Source: Acidobacteriota bacterium (GTDB lineage: Bacteria > Acidobacteriota > Terriglobia > Terriglobales > Acidobacteriaceae). Taken from it: a stretch of DNA of 64,000 bases. A program made the position numbers and the translations under genes. A model generated the notes under the pieces. The model was not told where the DNA came from, made no database searches, and saw nothing but the letters and a program-made list of their open reading frames with translations. How positions within the stretch are numbered: position 1 is the stretch's first letter; each line of letters starts with the position of its first letter. Below, in pieces: positions 19,726-28,975 of the stretch. Where the stretch lies: the NCBI GenBank assembly GCA_013289795.1, contig JABCZH010000003.1:124001-188000 (forward strand), in the 5' to 3' direction.

Positions 19726-20844
19726 CTACCTCCCAGCGCCAAGGAATCGCCCAATCGTCTCATTCAAGAACTTTTCGTCCGCCGGGCTGCCGCCCGCGCC
19801 GGCAGTGTGTCCCCAAAGCGATGGAATCGGAACCAACGATACCTTGGGCATGAATGCGGCCTCATAGCGCGCGTCGCCGAGCGGGAAATAGAGATCGGTC
19901 TCCGAGGGCATATACAGAAACGGGACCTTGATCGAACGCAGCGCGCGCTCTACATCATCGCCAAACCCGGGTGTAGTTCCTACGTCATGCCGCTCCCAGG
20001 TGCGCATTTGCAGAATCAGATCGTTGGCGTCCGCGCCGGGAATGAAGTTGATGCGGAAGTTGTTCAACACTTGCTCGAACGTTGTGCCGGGCTTTTCGCT
20101 TTCACGCCACAGTTCCCGGCGCCACCATTCCTGGGAGAAGAGCCATGCGGTCCACACTACTGCGAATGCCTCCAGACCCTTGGTAGGAGGAGTCTTGTAA
20201 TCGCCGTTCTGGAATGCGGCGTCGGCGGTGAGTGCGGCGATCTGCCCTTCCAGGCGCACAACCCCGTGCGGGTAGGTCTTCGCCGTGCCACAGGTGGCAA
20301 CGATGCGGTCAGCGAAGTCCGGATAGCTGACCGCCCACTGGAACGCCTGCTGCGCGCCCATGGAGAAGCCAATGATCGCACGCACGTGAGTGATCTTCAG
20401 TTCCTCCGTCAGCAACCGATGCACGGCTTCAACATTGTCGCGGATGGTCGTTACCGGAAAGCGAGGACCATGGAACGGTTCCGGAGTGTTACTGGGGGAA
20501 GACGAATGGCCGTTGCCAAACAGCTCCGTCGCCACCAGGAAAAGCTGCGAAGTATCGAGAGCGTGTCCCGGCCCGCTGACCCACTCATAGCCGTGAAAGT
20601 CGGCCATGTAATGGGATGGCAGGAGCACCACATTGTCTTTGGCGGCGTTCAGATGGCCGTAGGTTCCGTACACGATGTGCGCCTGCGGGAGGATCACGCC
20701 GCTCTCGGTTTTGAAGTTCGAGATGATGTATTCATGACGTTCAGAAGGCTGGGGTTTGCTGGCGGCTGCATCTTGAGCGACGAGTGCTTGCGGAACAAGT
20801 AGCAGCAGAACAATGAATCTTTTGATGGGAAGTAGTTGTTTCAT
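19726..20844 (-). CDS. Exported alpha/beta hydrolase, MetX/homoserine acetyltransferase-like
   Basis: About 372 aa from the preferred ATG 20844, which begins a clear signal peptide (KRFIVLLLLVPQALVAQ). The frame extends to 20913, but that would spoil the signal. Catalytic serine in GFSMG (residue 161 by this start), Asp in ETDLYFP and His in WGHTAG. It resembles the MetX acyltransferase branch but is exported, so a classical homoserine acetyltransferase role is unlikely. Probably a periplasmic esterase or acyltransferase; the substrate is unknown. Confidence 0.78.
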   Translation of the reverse strand: MKQLLPIKRFIVLLLLVPQALVAQDAAASKPQPSERHEYIISNFKTESGVILPQAHIVYGTYGHLNAAKDNVVLLPSHYMADFHGYEWVSGPGHALDTSQLFLVATELFGNGHSSSPSNTPEPFHGPRFPVTTIRDNVEAVHRLLTEELKITHVRAIIGFSMGAQQAFQWAVSYPDFADRIVATCGTAKTYPHGVVRLEGQIAALTADAAFQNGDYKTPPTKGLEAFAVVWTAWLFSQEWWRRELWRESEKPGTTFEQVLNNFRINFIPGADANDLILQMRTWERHDVGTTPGFGDDVERALRSIKVPFLYMPSETDLYFPLGDARYEAAFMPKVSLVPIPSLWGHTAGAGGSPADEKFLNETIGRFLGAGR

Positions 20845-20876
20845 CAACTTGGTCTCCAGATGGTTCAAGAGCTTAC

Positions 20877-20915
20877 CGCAAAGTTCGCAAAGAAAACATC
20901 GCAAAGGTCGCAAAG
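20877..20915 (+). repeat. CGCAAAG short repeat cluster
   Basis: Four copies of CGCAAAG starting at 20877, 20886, 20900 and 20909, between the divergent hydrolase and MFS genes. From memory, similar stretches are dispersed in related genomes. Function unknown. Confidence 0.6.
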
Positions 20916-20977
20916 ACTGCTTTGCCTTCTCTGTAGCCTCCGCAGTTAAGAGCCTGTCGTGCTATATTCACCGCCAA

Positions 20978-22216
20978 GTGACCTCCAAGAAACTCTATCC
21001 CTGGACAGCGCTGGCCCTGCTTACCACGCTGAACCTACTCAACTACATTGATCGCTCTGTGCTGTTCGCGGTGCAACCGCTGGTGCAATCCGAGTTTCAT
21101 CTCAGCAATACCCAGGTCGGCTATCTCACCAGTGCTTTTCTCGGTTTCTACATGATTGCGGCGCCGTTCACCGGGCCGCTGGCCGACCGCTATTCGCGCA
21201 AGATGATCATCGTGCTGGGAGCAATCTTCTGGAGTGCGCTAACGTTGCTCACCGCCGTTACGCATACCTATTGGGAGTTGCTGGTCCGGCATACTCTGGT
21301 CGGGGTGGGCGAAGCGACCTTCGTTACCATCGCTCCCACCTTCGTCGCCGATCTTTTTCCTGAACACATGCGCGGCCGCATCTTTGGCATCTTTTATCTG
21401 GCGATTCCCGTTGGCACGGCTGCCGGCTACTTACTGGGCGGAAAACTGGGTCCGAGCATGGGATGGCGGTTCCCGTTCTATATCGCTGCCTTTCCCGGCT
21501 TCCTGTTGGCGCTCGCGATCTTGTTCGTCCCCGAGCCTCCGCGTGGACAATTCGATACGCTGAAAGAGACGCCCGAGCGGGGAACGCTACGAGGCTTGGT
21601 CCGCAACCGGGCGTTCTGGGCGGTCACGCTAGGGATGGCGGCGGGGACATTCTCGCTGGGCGGAATCCAGGTGTGGATGCCGACGTTTCTTTCCCGAACG
21701 CGTGGTTACACGCTGGAGTCGGCGAATTTGATATTTGGTGCCATCGTCGTGGTGGACGGTATTCTTGCGTCGCTGATAGGCGGCTGGTTGGGGGATCGTC
21801 TGCTGCCGCGCATGAAGGGTTCATACTACTTCGTTTCTGCGCTCAGCATGGGATTGGGTGTACCGGTGATGATTGTCGCGCTGTTCTTCCAGGGACCGAT
21901 TATGATCCCAGCTATCGCGGTGGCTGCCTTTCTGCTTCTGATTAACACCTCGCCGCTCAATACCGCTTTGGTCAACGCAGTCGGCTCCCATATCCGTGCG
22001 ACCGCCATTGCAGTCAATATCTTCATCTTTCATTTGCTCGGCGACGTGCCATCTCCAACCCTGATGGGATACGTGGCCGACCGCCGTTCGCTCCAAGCCG
22101 CATTTATTCTGCCGGTCATCGCCATGGCGGTTTCCTCCGCCGTCCTTTTCTACGGCATGCGATTTGCTCCCGCCGTGGCGCAGAATGGGGACATGGCGAA
22201 GGGCCACGCGGGATGA
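20978..22216 (+). CDS. MFS transporter (spinster-like)
   Basis: 412-aa major facilitator with about 12 helices. LNYIDRSVLFAVQPLV in helix 1 and the loop motif GPLADRYSRK are typical of the spinster/hexuronate-type branch. The frame is open from 20813, but the first 55 residues are not MFS-like and overlap the region divergent to the hydrolase. GTG 20978 is preferred; TATATT (20963-20968) lies 9 nt upstream. ATGA overlap with the next glycosyltransferase. A lipid or glycolipid substrate is possible from that context. Confidence 0.8.
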   Translation: MTSKKLYPWTALALLTTLNLLNYIDRSVLFAVQPLVQSEFHLSNTQVGYLTSAFLGFYMIAAPFTGPLADRYSRKMIIVLGAIFWSALTLLTAVTHTYWELLVRHTLVGVGEATFVTIAPTFVADLFPEHMRGRIFGIFYLAIPVGTAAGYLLGGKLGPSMGWRFPFYIAAFPGFLLALAILFVPEPPRGQFDTLKETPERGTLRGLVRNRAFWAVTLGMAAGTFSLGGIQVWMPTFLSRTRGYTLESANLIFGAIVVVDGILASLIGGWLGDRLLPRMKGSYYFVSALSMGLGVPVMIVALFFQGPIMIPAIAVAAFLLLINTSPLNTALVNAVGSHIRATAIAVNIFIFHLLGDVPSPTLMGYVADRRSLQAAFILPVIAMAVSSAVLFYGMRFAPAVAQNGDMAKGHAG

Positions 22217-23382
22217 GTTATTTCCACTGGATTGCAGGCTGCATATTGGCGCTGGTCTGGTTCTCCCGAATCGTCGATGCCGCGATCGGCATGCGGACAA
22301 TTGCCGATATCTCCCGTCCTGAATGGGACCGCTCCCCGGACAAGGGAGGTCCGAGAGTCAGCATTATTGTTCCCGCGCGTAACGAGGAGGAGCACATCGG
22401 CGAAACCCTTACCCGGCTGCTCGAACTCGACTACAAGAACTACGAAGTGATCGCCGTCAATGACCGCTCCACCGACCACACCGGTGAAGTCATGGACGGA
22501 ATTGCCACCGCGGCCAAGGCTGGCGACCGTTTGAAAGTAATTCATGTTGCCGCCCTGCCCCCCGGTTGGATGGGAAAGACCCACGCCATGTGGACCGCAG
22601 CGAAACAGGCAACCGGCGAGTGGTTGCTTTTCACCGATGCCGACGTGCTCTTTAGGCCCGATGTGCCACGCCGCGCTCTGGCTTACGCGGAAGCTGAGTC
22701 CGCCGACCACGTCGTCTTGTTTCCTCGCATGATCATGAAGACTCCTGGCGAAAGGATGATGATCGGGTTCTTCCAGACGCTGTTCGTGTTTGGGCATCGC
22801 CCCTGGAAAGTCGCCGACCCCAAGACGAAAGATCATATGGGTGTGGGCGCATTCAACCTGGTGCGCCGCCGTGTGTACGAAGCCGTCGGAAGTTATCAAG
22901 CACTACGCTTCGAAGTAGTCGATGACATGAAGCTCGGGAAAATCGTGAAGAACGCCGGATACGCGCAGCGTAACGTCTATGGAGCCGACCTGATCTCGCT
23001 CCGATGGGCGAATGGCACCATGGGTGTGGTGCGGAATCTGACCAAGAATTTCTTTGCGGTGATGTCGTTCCAGTGGTGGCGCTTATTGCTTTCCGTCGTT
23101 GCCCTGGGGTTCCTGAACCTCATGCCGTTTCTGGGGATTTGGTTTGCCCACGGATGGGAGCGCCTGCCCTACACCGTGGCCCTCGCGTCCCTGTTCGCAA
23201 TCCATGTGGGCATGGCCGGCAGATCTGGCGTTCCCGTTTACTATTTCGTTCTGCATCCCGTTGCGGCGGCCTTATTCCTTTACATCATGCTCCGGTCGAT
23301 GGCTTTGACTTTGGGCCGCGGGGGTGTGGTCTGGCGGGGAACGTTTTATCCTTTGGAAGAATTGCGGAAAGGAATGGTATAG
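22213..23382 (+). CDS. Membrane glycosyltransferase family 2, HpnB/CrtQ-like
   Basis: 389-aa GT2 enzyme. N-terminal helix, then VSIIVPARNEEEHIG, NDRSTDHT, the LPPGWMGKTHAM loop typical of the HpnB/CrtQ branch, the donor-binding FTDADV and a C-terminal membrane region of three or four helices. HpnB is a hopanoid-associated glycosyltransferase, and this window carries the rest of that pathway 7 kb away. Carotenoid glycosylation is an alternative. Coupled to the MFS gene by a 4-nt overlap. Confidence 0.75.
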   Translation: MSYFHWIAGCILALVWFSRIVDAAIGMRTIADISRPEWDRSPDKGGPRVSIIVPARNEEEHIGETLTRLLELDYKNYEVIAVNDRSTDHTGEVMDGIATAAKAGDRLKVIHVAALPPGWMGKTHAMWTAAKQATGEWLLFTDADVLFRPDVPRRALAYAEAESADHVVLFPRMIMKTPGERMMIGFFQTLFVFGHRPWKVADPKTKDHMGVGAFNLVRRRVYEAVGSYQALRFEVVDDMKLGKIVKNAGYAQRNVYGADLISLRWANGTMGVVRNLTKNFFAVMSFQWWRLLLSVVALGFLNLMPFLGIWFAHGWERLPYTVALASLFAIHVGMAGRSGVPVYYFVLHPVAAALFLYIMLRSMALTLGRGGVVWRGTFYPLEELRKGMV

Positions 23383-23394
23383 GACGGAACGTTT

Positions 23395-23895
23395 TTACTG
23401 ATCGTCCTCGGGAATCTCCGCCGGGACGGTTGGGGTCTGCTTCTTCTTCGTCGTCGCTCGCGCCGGTTTGGGATGTCTCATCGATCCGGCGCTATAGTGG
23501 CCTGACTTTTCCACGTCGTAATTCTTGGGCAGTCGAGGAATCTTCGCCCCTTCTCCACCCAACTGGCGAAGCTGGTCCAACACGATTTCGGCCCGGCCAT
23601 CGTAGGTCTTCACAGGGCCGTGGACTTCAACGACCTTGCCCGTCAGTTGCCGCACATCACCGATGTCTTTCAAATGTCCGGGAAAAACCACCACCGTGAA
23701 CGGACAGACGCGGAAGTCTTCGCAGAAGTCGAAGTAGGTCATGCCGCGGCTGCCATGCTTGAGCCCCAGGACTCTGCCGGTGACGCACTGGGTCTCGCCG
23801 ATATGATCACGGGCCTGGGTGAAGGGAATGCACTCGGCCGCAGCTAATGCGGAGAACATCCATGCGAAAGCCAGGAGTCGCAATGCCGTACCCAT
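23395..23895 (-). CDS. Exported OB-fold-like protein of unknown function
   Basis: 166 aa from ATG 23895, which begins a signal peptide (LRLLAFAWMFSALAAAE); the frame extends to 24000 without that benefit. The centre (HIGETQCVTGRVLGL ... TYFDFCEDFRVCPFTVVVF) resembles exported OB-fold domains that follow the pattern G-x-V-x-G-x-V. The C-terminal 40 residues are basic and Pro/Thr rich. Function not recognised. Confidence 0.65.
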   Translation of the reverse strand: MGTALRLLAFAWMFSALAAAECIPFTQARDHIGETQCVTGRVLGLKHGSRGMTYFDFCEDFRVCPFTVVVFPGHLKDIGDVRQLTGKVVEVHGPVKTYDGRAEIVLDQLRQLGGEGAKIPRLPKNYDVEKSGHYSAGSMRHPKPARATTKKKQTPTVPAEIPEDDQ

Positions 23896-24029
23896 TCCAA
23901 CATTGTAGGAGCCGCGCGCGACACTCCAGGGGGAGGGAAGTGAAAAATTACGAGGGTCTGTCCCGAAAGGGAAAAGGCAGACAAGGGCCGCTCGTGACAT
24001 CGAGGGCCCTCATCGCCGACCGAGGAAGT

Positions 24030-24374
24030 CTATTTGAAGGCCTTGATCGCCGATGCCTCTTCTTCCTTCACATCGAAGACGGTGTACAGCTTGGTGATCT
24101 GCAGCAGATCGTGGACCTTCTTGGTCAGATTCAGCAGTTTGAGTTCGCCACCTTGATTGCGAACCGTGGTGAAGGCGCTGACCAATTCGCCGATGCCCGA
24201 ACTGTCAATGTAGGTGACCTCGCCCAGGTTGAGCAGGATTTTCTTCTGATTCTTGGCGAGTAGGTCGCGCACTGCGTCGCGCAGAATTACGCTGCCTTCA
24301 CCGAGAGTGATGCGGCCGCTGCAATCCATGATCGTTACTCCATCCACCTGACGAGTATTGGTTTTCATGCTCAC
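24030..24374 (-). CDS. STAS-domain anti-sigma factor antagonist
   Basis: 114-aa SpoIIAA/RsbV-type protein. The phosphorylated serine region is YIDSSGIGEL (S58/S59). It partners the kinase encoded just upstream, with a 4-nt GTGA overlap; ATG 24368 is an alternative start. In this family, the unphosphorylated form releases a sigma factor from its anti-sigma kinase. No sigma factor or PP2C phosphatase is adjacent, so its target lies elsewhere. Confidence 0.88.
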   Translation of the reverse strand: MSMKTNTRQVDGVTIMDCSGRITLGEGSVILRDAVRDLLAKNQKKILLNLGEVTYIDSSGIGELVSAFTTVRNQGGELKLLNLTKKVHDLLQITKLYTVFDVKEEEASAIKAFK

Positions 24375-24817
24375 TGGGAAGCCTCCTTGGCGTCCCCGGA
24401 CGATCCGGGAACGTGTTTAACGAGTTTGATTTCGGTGCCCGTTTGCGAAGGATGAATTTGTACTTCATCCATGAACGAACGTATAAGAAAAATTCCCCGG
24501 CCTGAGGTCTTCATCAGGTTCTCTGGGGCTAAAGGATCGGGAATCTTGGCCGGATCCAGGCCTTTTCCCTGATCCCGAATGGTGATGACCAGGTCGCGGC
24601 CGGTGGTCTCAAATTCCAGCTTCACTTTCTTTCCCGGATCATAAGCGTTGCCGTGGAGTACGGCATTGACCGCGGCCTCGCGCACTGCCATGGAAATCTG
24701 CATGACCTCGTCGTCACCGAAACCGGCTTCGACCGCGATCCGAGTCGCGGTGGTTTCGGCACTGTCGACGGTTTCCAGAGTCGAATCCAGTGTGTAAGAG
24801 ACCCGGTGGTCGGTCAT
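24371..24817 (-). CDS. Anti-sigma factor serine kinase (RsbW/SpoIIAB-like)
   Basis: 148-aa GHKL ATPase. N-box REAAVNAVLHGN (E47, N51), G1 box DQGKGLDP and G2 box SGRGIFLIRSF are intact. It would phosphorylate the STAS protein and bind a sigma factor. Normal length with a slightly long C-terminal tail. Two-gene operon with the STAS partner. Confidence 0.88.
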   Translation of the reverse strand: MTDHRVSYTLDSTLETVDSAETTATRIAVEAGFGDDEVMQISMAVREAAVNAVLHGNAYDPGKKVKLEFETTGRDLVITIRDQGKGLDPAKIPDPLAPENLMKTSGRGIFLIRSFMDEVQIHPSQTGTEIKLVKHVPGSSGDAKEASQ

Positions 24818-24990
24818 GGCTAAAGTTTATGAAGACTCGGGTTACCCTCCAGGCTGGCGCCGCATTGACGCGGGCGGCTGCCGCACGTGGGAACCCCCGT
24901 AGGACGAAGTCGCTAGTTTCGCCTTTCCCCTGTGCAAATGTCAACGCGGTCGCACCGCGGGCTCAAAAATTCTGTCATCAAGCCTCGAGA

Positions 24991-25055
24991 GGAGGGCTAG
25001 GTGCTCCCGCTACAAAACCGGATCCTCCCGGGCTGTATTAGACACCGGAGGAGCC
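24991..25055 (+). promoter_or_regulatory. Candidate SD-sequestering leader of the PRC-MgtE_N-CBS gene
   Basis: The ribosome-binding GGAGGAG (25047-25053), 6 nt before ATG 25060, can pair with CCTCC at 25024-25028, with flanking pairs extending the stem on both sides and a 13-nt loop. An upstream GGAGG (24991-24995) can pair with the same CCTCC, which would free the ribosome site. This is a hand-folded model; a known riboswitch consensus was not recognised. Confidence 0.4.
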
Positions 25056-25059
25056 AAAG

Positions 25060-26388
25060 ATGGGTCAGACATGGCGTACGGACGCGATGGCCTGTACTGG
25101 CAACGCATCTCACTGGATTCCGCTCCCGGACTTGAGTATGCTCTCAGCCATGCCGACCGTCACCCTCAGCGAACTGCTTGGCTCGCCAGTATCTGATCCG
25201 GGCGGGCGCTGCGGGCGGGTGCGTGAACTGGCGGTTTCCCCTCAGGAAGATCCGGCGCGTATCGCCATTCTCGTGGTTCGCACCAAGTCTGGCGACCGCG
25301 TTCTGCCTTTCAGTGCGGTGACCTCCATCAACGGAGGGCTCTGCACAGCGACCTCAGCCTCCACATGGACTGCAGCGGATGAACCCGAAGGCCTGCTGCT
25401 GCTGTCGCGCGACTTGCTGGATCAGCAGATCATTGATGTGCACGGACGCAAGGTGGTTCGCGTCAACGACGTGGACCTGCACCAGGACACCAGCAACAGC
25501 CATCCCACGCTAAGAGTGTCCGCCGTGGACGTCGGTGCGCGCGGTGCGGTGAGACGGCTACTCAAGGGCGTAGTACCGTGGGGGCCTCTGCGAGCCTTGC
25601 TACGCCAGATTCCGGAGCGCATTATCCCCTGGGAGTTTGTGGATGTAATTGAAACCGATCCTGCGCGGCGGGTGAAACTGAAGATTTCTCACGAGCGCCT
25701 GGCCCGGCTCCATCCCGCCGATATTGCCGACATCGTCGAAGATCTGGCTCCCGACGAACGCGAAGCAGTCTTTGAAACCCTCGACGAAGGAGTCGCCGCC
25801 GACGCTTTGGAGGAAGTCGATCCCAAGGTGCAAAAGTCGATCGTCGAGTCGCTTGATTCGGATCGCGCGGCTGAGATCGTGGAGGAGATGGATCCCGACG
25901 CCGCTGCTGACCTGCTGGCCGACCTCTCGGAAGAGCGCACCTCGGAAATTCTGCTGGAGATGGCGCCGGAAGAACGCAAGGAGGTGTCCGATCTTCTCGA
26001 GTTCAAGGAAAACACGGCTGCAGGGCGGATGAACACGCAGTATATTGCCTTAAACGTAATTGCCGCAGCCCGCGATGCGGTCGAAGCCCTGCGCCATTTC
26101 GAAGGCGGCATCGAGACAGTGAGCACGATTTATCTGACGGACTCACGCGGGACGCTGGCCGGAGCCGTGCCCCTGGCGAAACTCGTGCTGGCCACGCCCC
26201 AGACCCCGTTGCTATCGCTGACCCAGGAACCGCTGATCTCCTGCCACGCCGGGGCGGGCGAGAAAGCCGTCGCCGAACTCTTCGACAAGTACAACCTGCT
26301 GACCCTGCCGGTGGTGGACGACCACAACAAGCTGACCGGCGTTATCACTTCCGACGACATTATCAGCATGCTGCGGGCGAAGCTGTAG
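25060..26388 (+). CDS. Soluble PRC-barrel / MgtE_N / CBS protein
   Basis: 442 aa with no membrane helix. Two PRC-barrel-like parts (about residues 30-100 and 110-205), then an MgtE N-terminal superhelix with its repeating EEMDPDAAADLLADL pattern (about 210-330), then a CBS pair (about 330-440). MgtE channels carry the N and CBS domains before a membrane pore; here the pore is missing and an Nramp-type carrier follows. It probably senses magnesium and controls that carrier; inference from domains and synteny. Well-spaced GGAGGAG before ATG 25060. Confidence 0.82.
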   Translation: MGQTWRTDAMACTGNASHWIPLPDLSMLSAMPTVTLSELLGSPVSDPGGRCGRVRELAVSPQEDPARIAILVVRTKSGDRVLPFSAVTSINGGLCTATSASTWTAADEPEGLLLLSRDLLDQQIIDVHGRKVVRVNDVDLHQDTSNSHPTLRVSAVDVGARGAVRRLLKGVVPWGPLRALLRQIPERIIPWEFVDVIETDPARRVKLKISHERLARLHPADIADIVEDLAPDEREAVFETLDEGVAADALEEVDPKVQKSIVESLDSDRAAEIVEEMDPDAAADLLADLSEERTSEILLEMAPEERKEVSDLLEFKENTAAGRMNTQYIALNVIAAARDAVEALRHFEGGIETVSTIYLTDSRGTLAGAVPLAKLVLATPQTPLLSLTQEPLISCHAGAGEKAVAELFDKYNLLTLPVVDDHNKLTGVITSDDIISMLRAKL

Positions 26389-26496
26389 GCACGCGACCGA
26401 ACCCATCATAATTTCTCCAACTTTTCCTGTTCAGATCCTTGCGCTCCGTTTATTCTGTTCCATCGTCTTGCCATTAAGCATTTATGCTGGCGCACT

Positions 26497-27756
26497 GTGC
26501 CCATGAAATTTCTGAAAAGCTGGAAAGCCCGGATCCTGCTGTTCTTCGCCGTTGTCGGACCCGGCTTCATTACCGCCAACGTCGACAATGATGCCAATGG
26601 CATCTACACCTACTCGGCTGCCGGCGCACAGTTTGGGCATTTGCTGTTGTGGACCCTGATCCCGGTCACCGTGGCCCTGATCGTAGTGCAGGAAATCTGT
26701 GCGCGCATGGGCGCGGTTACCGGCAAGGGCCTCAGCGATCTGATCCGCGAGGAATTCGGCTTTCGCATCACCTTCTTCATGATGATCGGAATTCTGATCA
26801 TCAACTTCGGCAACGTGGTCGGTGAGTTTGCCGGCATTGCGGGCAGTCTGGAGCTTTTCGGCCTCTCCAAGTACGTCACCGTGCCGATTTGCGCGGTCAT
26901 CGTGTGGTTGATCCCGGTCAAGGGCCACTACAAGAGCGTGGAGAAAGTCTTTCTCGCGGCATCGTTCTTTTATGTGACCTACATCATTGCCGGATTTTTT
27001 GCCAAACCGGCGTGGATCGATGCACTGGTTCTCACTGTTAAACCGCCGCCCCGCGCGGCCTTTATGCTGCCCGGCTACCTCTACATGGCGATCGCCGTGG
27101 TGGGAACGACCATCGCTCCCTGGATGCAGTTTTACTTGCAGTCGTCCATTGTGGAGAAGGGCGTCACCAAGCGGCAGTACAAAGCCTCCCAGATTGACGT
27201 GATCGCAGGTTGCGTCTTTACCGACATAGTGGCCTGGTTCATCATCGTGGCCTGCGCCGCCACTCTGTACGTCCACGGTTATCACAACATTGCAGATGCC
27301 AAAGACGCCGCCCAGGCGTTGCGTCCGCTCGCGGGAGACTACGCCTACATCCTGTTTGCCGTGGGATTGTTCAACGCCTCTCTGTTTGCGGCGTCGATCC
27401 TGCCACTTTCTACCGCCTACACCGTTTGCGAAGGGCTGGGATTCGAGTCCGGGGTGGGAAAGAAGTTCAGTGAAGCGCCAGTATTCTACTGGCTCTATAC
27501 GATCTTGATCATGGCTGGCGCTGGCTTCATTCTGTTCCCCGACCTGCCGCTGGTGAAAATATCGATTCTTTCTCAGGTGATCAACGGAATCGCCATCCCG
27601 CCGGTGCTGATTTTCATGCTCCTGCTGGTGAATAAGAAGGAACTGATGGGCGATTTCGTCAACTCCCGCATTTACAACGCGGTTGCCTGGACCACCACAG
27701 TGGTGATGACCGTCCTGGCTTTGGCCTATTGTTGGACCTTGCGCTCAGGCGGGTAG
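26497..27756 (+). CDS. Nramp-family divalent metal carrier, atypical (possible Mg2+ type)
   Basis: 419-aa LeuT-fold carrier with 10-11 helices. In helix 1 the usual DPGN metal motif is replaced by DNDAN (residues 30-34, NVDNDANGIYTY), and in helix 6 the usual MPH-type metal-binding segment reads GTTIAPWMQFYLQS. This pattern is unlike manganese/iron Nramps and recalls the Nramp-related magnesium transporters. The MgtE-domain gene upstream supports magnesium. Start GTG 26497 or ATG 26503. Confidence 0.82.
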   Translation: MPMKFLKSWKARILLFFAVVGPGFITANVDNDANGIYTYSAAGAQFGHLLLWTLIPVTVALIVVQEICARMGAVTGKGLSDLIREEFGFRITFFMMIGILIINFGNVVGEFAGIAGSLELFGLSKYVTVPICAVIVWLIPVKGHYKSVEKVFLAASFFYVTYIIAGFFAKPAWIDALVLTVKPPPRAAFMLPGYLYMAIAVVGTTIAPWMQFYLQSSIVEKGVTKRQYKASQIDVIAGCVFTDIVAWFIIVACAATLYVHGYHNIADAKDAAQALRPLAGDYAYILFAVGLFNASLFAASILPLSTAYTVCEGLGFESGVGKKFSEAPVFYWLYTILIMAGAGFILFPDLPLVKISILSQVINGIAIPPVLIFMLLLVNKKELMGDFVNSRIYNAVAWTTTVVMTVLALAYCWTLRSGG

Positions 27757-27862
27757 ACAGTTCTGAACGGGAGCCAATAGGGACTTTGGTCTCATCTCCG
27801 ACCTGAAAATAGAGGAACATCATTCTGCACGGATAACTCTTTCGCCTGCCCCCGCTTCTGTC

Positions 27863-27868
27863 TATAAT
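27863..27868 (+). promoter_or_regulatory. -10 box of the M48 peptidase gene
   Basis: Perfect TATAAT at 27863-27868, 22 nt before ATG 27891. The -35 position (27840-27845) is weak. Confidence 0.5.
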
Positions 27869-27890
27869 GAAGCTAATTCTGGGGTAGCGC

Positions 27891-28952
27891 ATGCGCAGTC
27901 TCCCAATCTTCCTGGCTTCCTCTCTGCTACTCACTACCTCGTCCCTCGCGCAGAACGCCACGGTATTGCCTTTGCCGACTGCTGCAAGCCCCCCGGTCAG
28001 GGCCTATCACGATGGCAGCATCCGGGACATTGATGCCATCGGCAACCGCAAAATCGGTTGCGATCGTGGCCTAGGGAACTGGTACAGCCTGGAAAAACAG
28101 ATCGAGATGGGGCGCGGGTACGCCCAGCAGATGGAAACTGCGGCCAAACTCATCCGAGACCCGGTCATCACCGAGTACGTCAACCGCATCGGGCAAAACC
28201 TGGTGAGAAACTCGGACGCGCAGGTCCCGTTCACCATCAAGGTCATTGACACCGACGACGTCAACGCCTTCGCGCTGCCTGGCGGATTCTTCTATGTGGA
28301 CTCGGGTCTGATTCTGGCGGCCGACAACGAGGCGGAACTTGCCGGGGTAATGTCGCACGAGATTGCCCACGTGGCCGCCTGCCACGTAGCCCGCGAGAAC
28401 ACTCGGGGCCAACTGATGAACCTGGCATCCATTCCGCTGATTTTTGTAGGTGGGGGGATCGGGTTCGCGGCGCGGAACCTGATGGGGCTGGCGGTGCCCA
28501 TGGGTTTTCTGCAGTTCAGCCGCGGCTTTGAGGCTGAAGCTGACTTTCTGGGCATCGAATACATGTACAAGGCGGGCTACGACCCCCAGGCGCTGACTTC
28601 TTTCTTTGAGAAGGTGAAGGCGCTCGAGAAGCACAAGCCCGGCACCATCGCCAAAGCTTTTGACACGCATCCTCAAACTCCGGATCGTATTCAAAAAACA
28701 CAACAGGAAATCAATACACTTCTACCGCCGGAACCTGAGTACAAAGTCGATACTTCAGAGTTTGCCGATGTGCGGGCGCGGTTGTTTGAACTGCAAAACC
28801 GGCGTCCAACGGGCGATGGCAAGCTTGGGAATCGTCCCACGTTGCGCCGCCCTAGCCATACTCCCGCTGGCGATGACAGCGGGGCCGACACTGATTCCGG
28901 CGATGACCGTCCGAAGCTGTCCCGCCGCGGCGGTCCGCAACCGCCCGACTAG
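27891..28952 (+). CDS. M48-family exported zinc metallopeptidase
   Basis: 353 aa. Signal peptide (IFLASSLLLTTSSLAQ), zinc motif HEIAH (H156, E157, H160) and the third ligand region FEAEAD (about residue 214-216). This is the BepA/Oma1-like branch that handles misfolded outer-membrane proteins in other bacteria. It lacks the C-terminal TPR domain of BepA; the last 50 residues are low-complexity Arg/Asp/Pro instead. Confidence 0.88.
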   Translation: MRSLPIFLASSLLLTTSSLAQNATVLPLPTAASPPVRAYHDGSIRDIDAIGNRKIGCDRGLGNWYSLEKQIEMGRGYAQQMETAAKLIRDPVITEYVNRIGQNLVRNSDAQVPFTIKVIDTDDVNAFALPGGFFYVDSGLILAADNEAELAGVMSHEIAHVAACHVARENTRGQLMNLASIPLIFVGGGIGFAARNLMGLAVPMGFLQFSRGFEAEADFLGIEYMYKAGYDPQALTSFFEKVKALEKHKPGTIAKAFDTHPQTPDRIQKTQQEINTLLPPEPEYKVDTSEFADVRARLFELQNRRPTGDGKLGNRPTLRRPSHTPAGDDSGADTDSGDDRPKLSRRGGPQPPD

Positions 28953-28975
28953 AGTGGATCCTCCGCAATCCGCGG

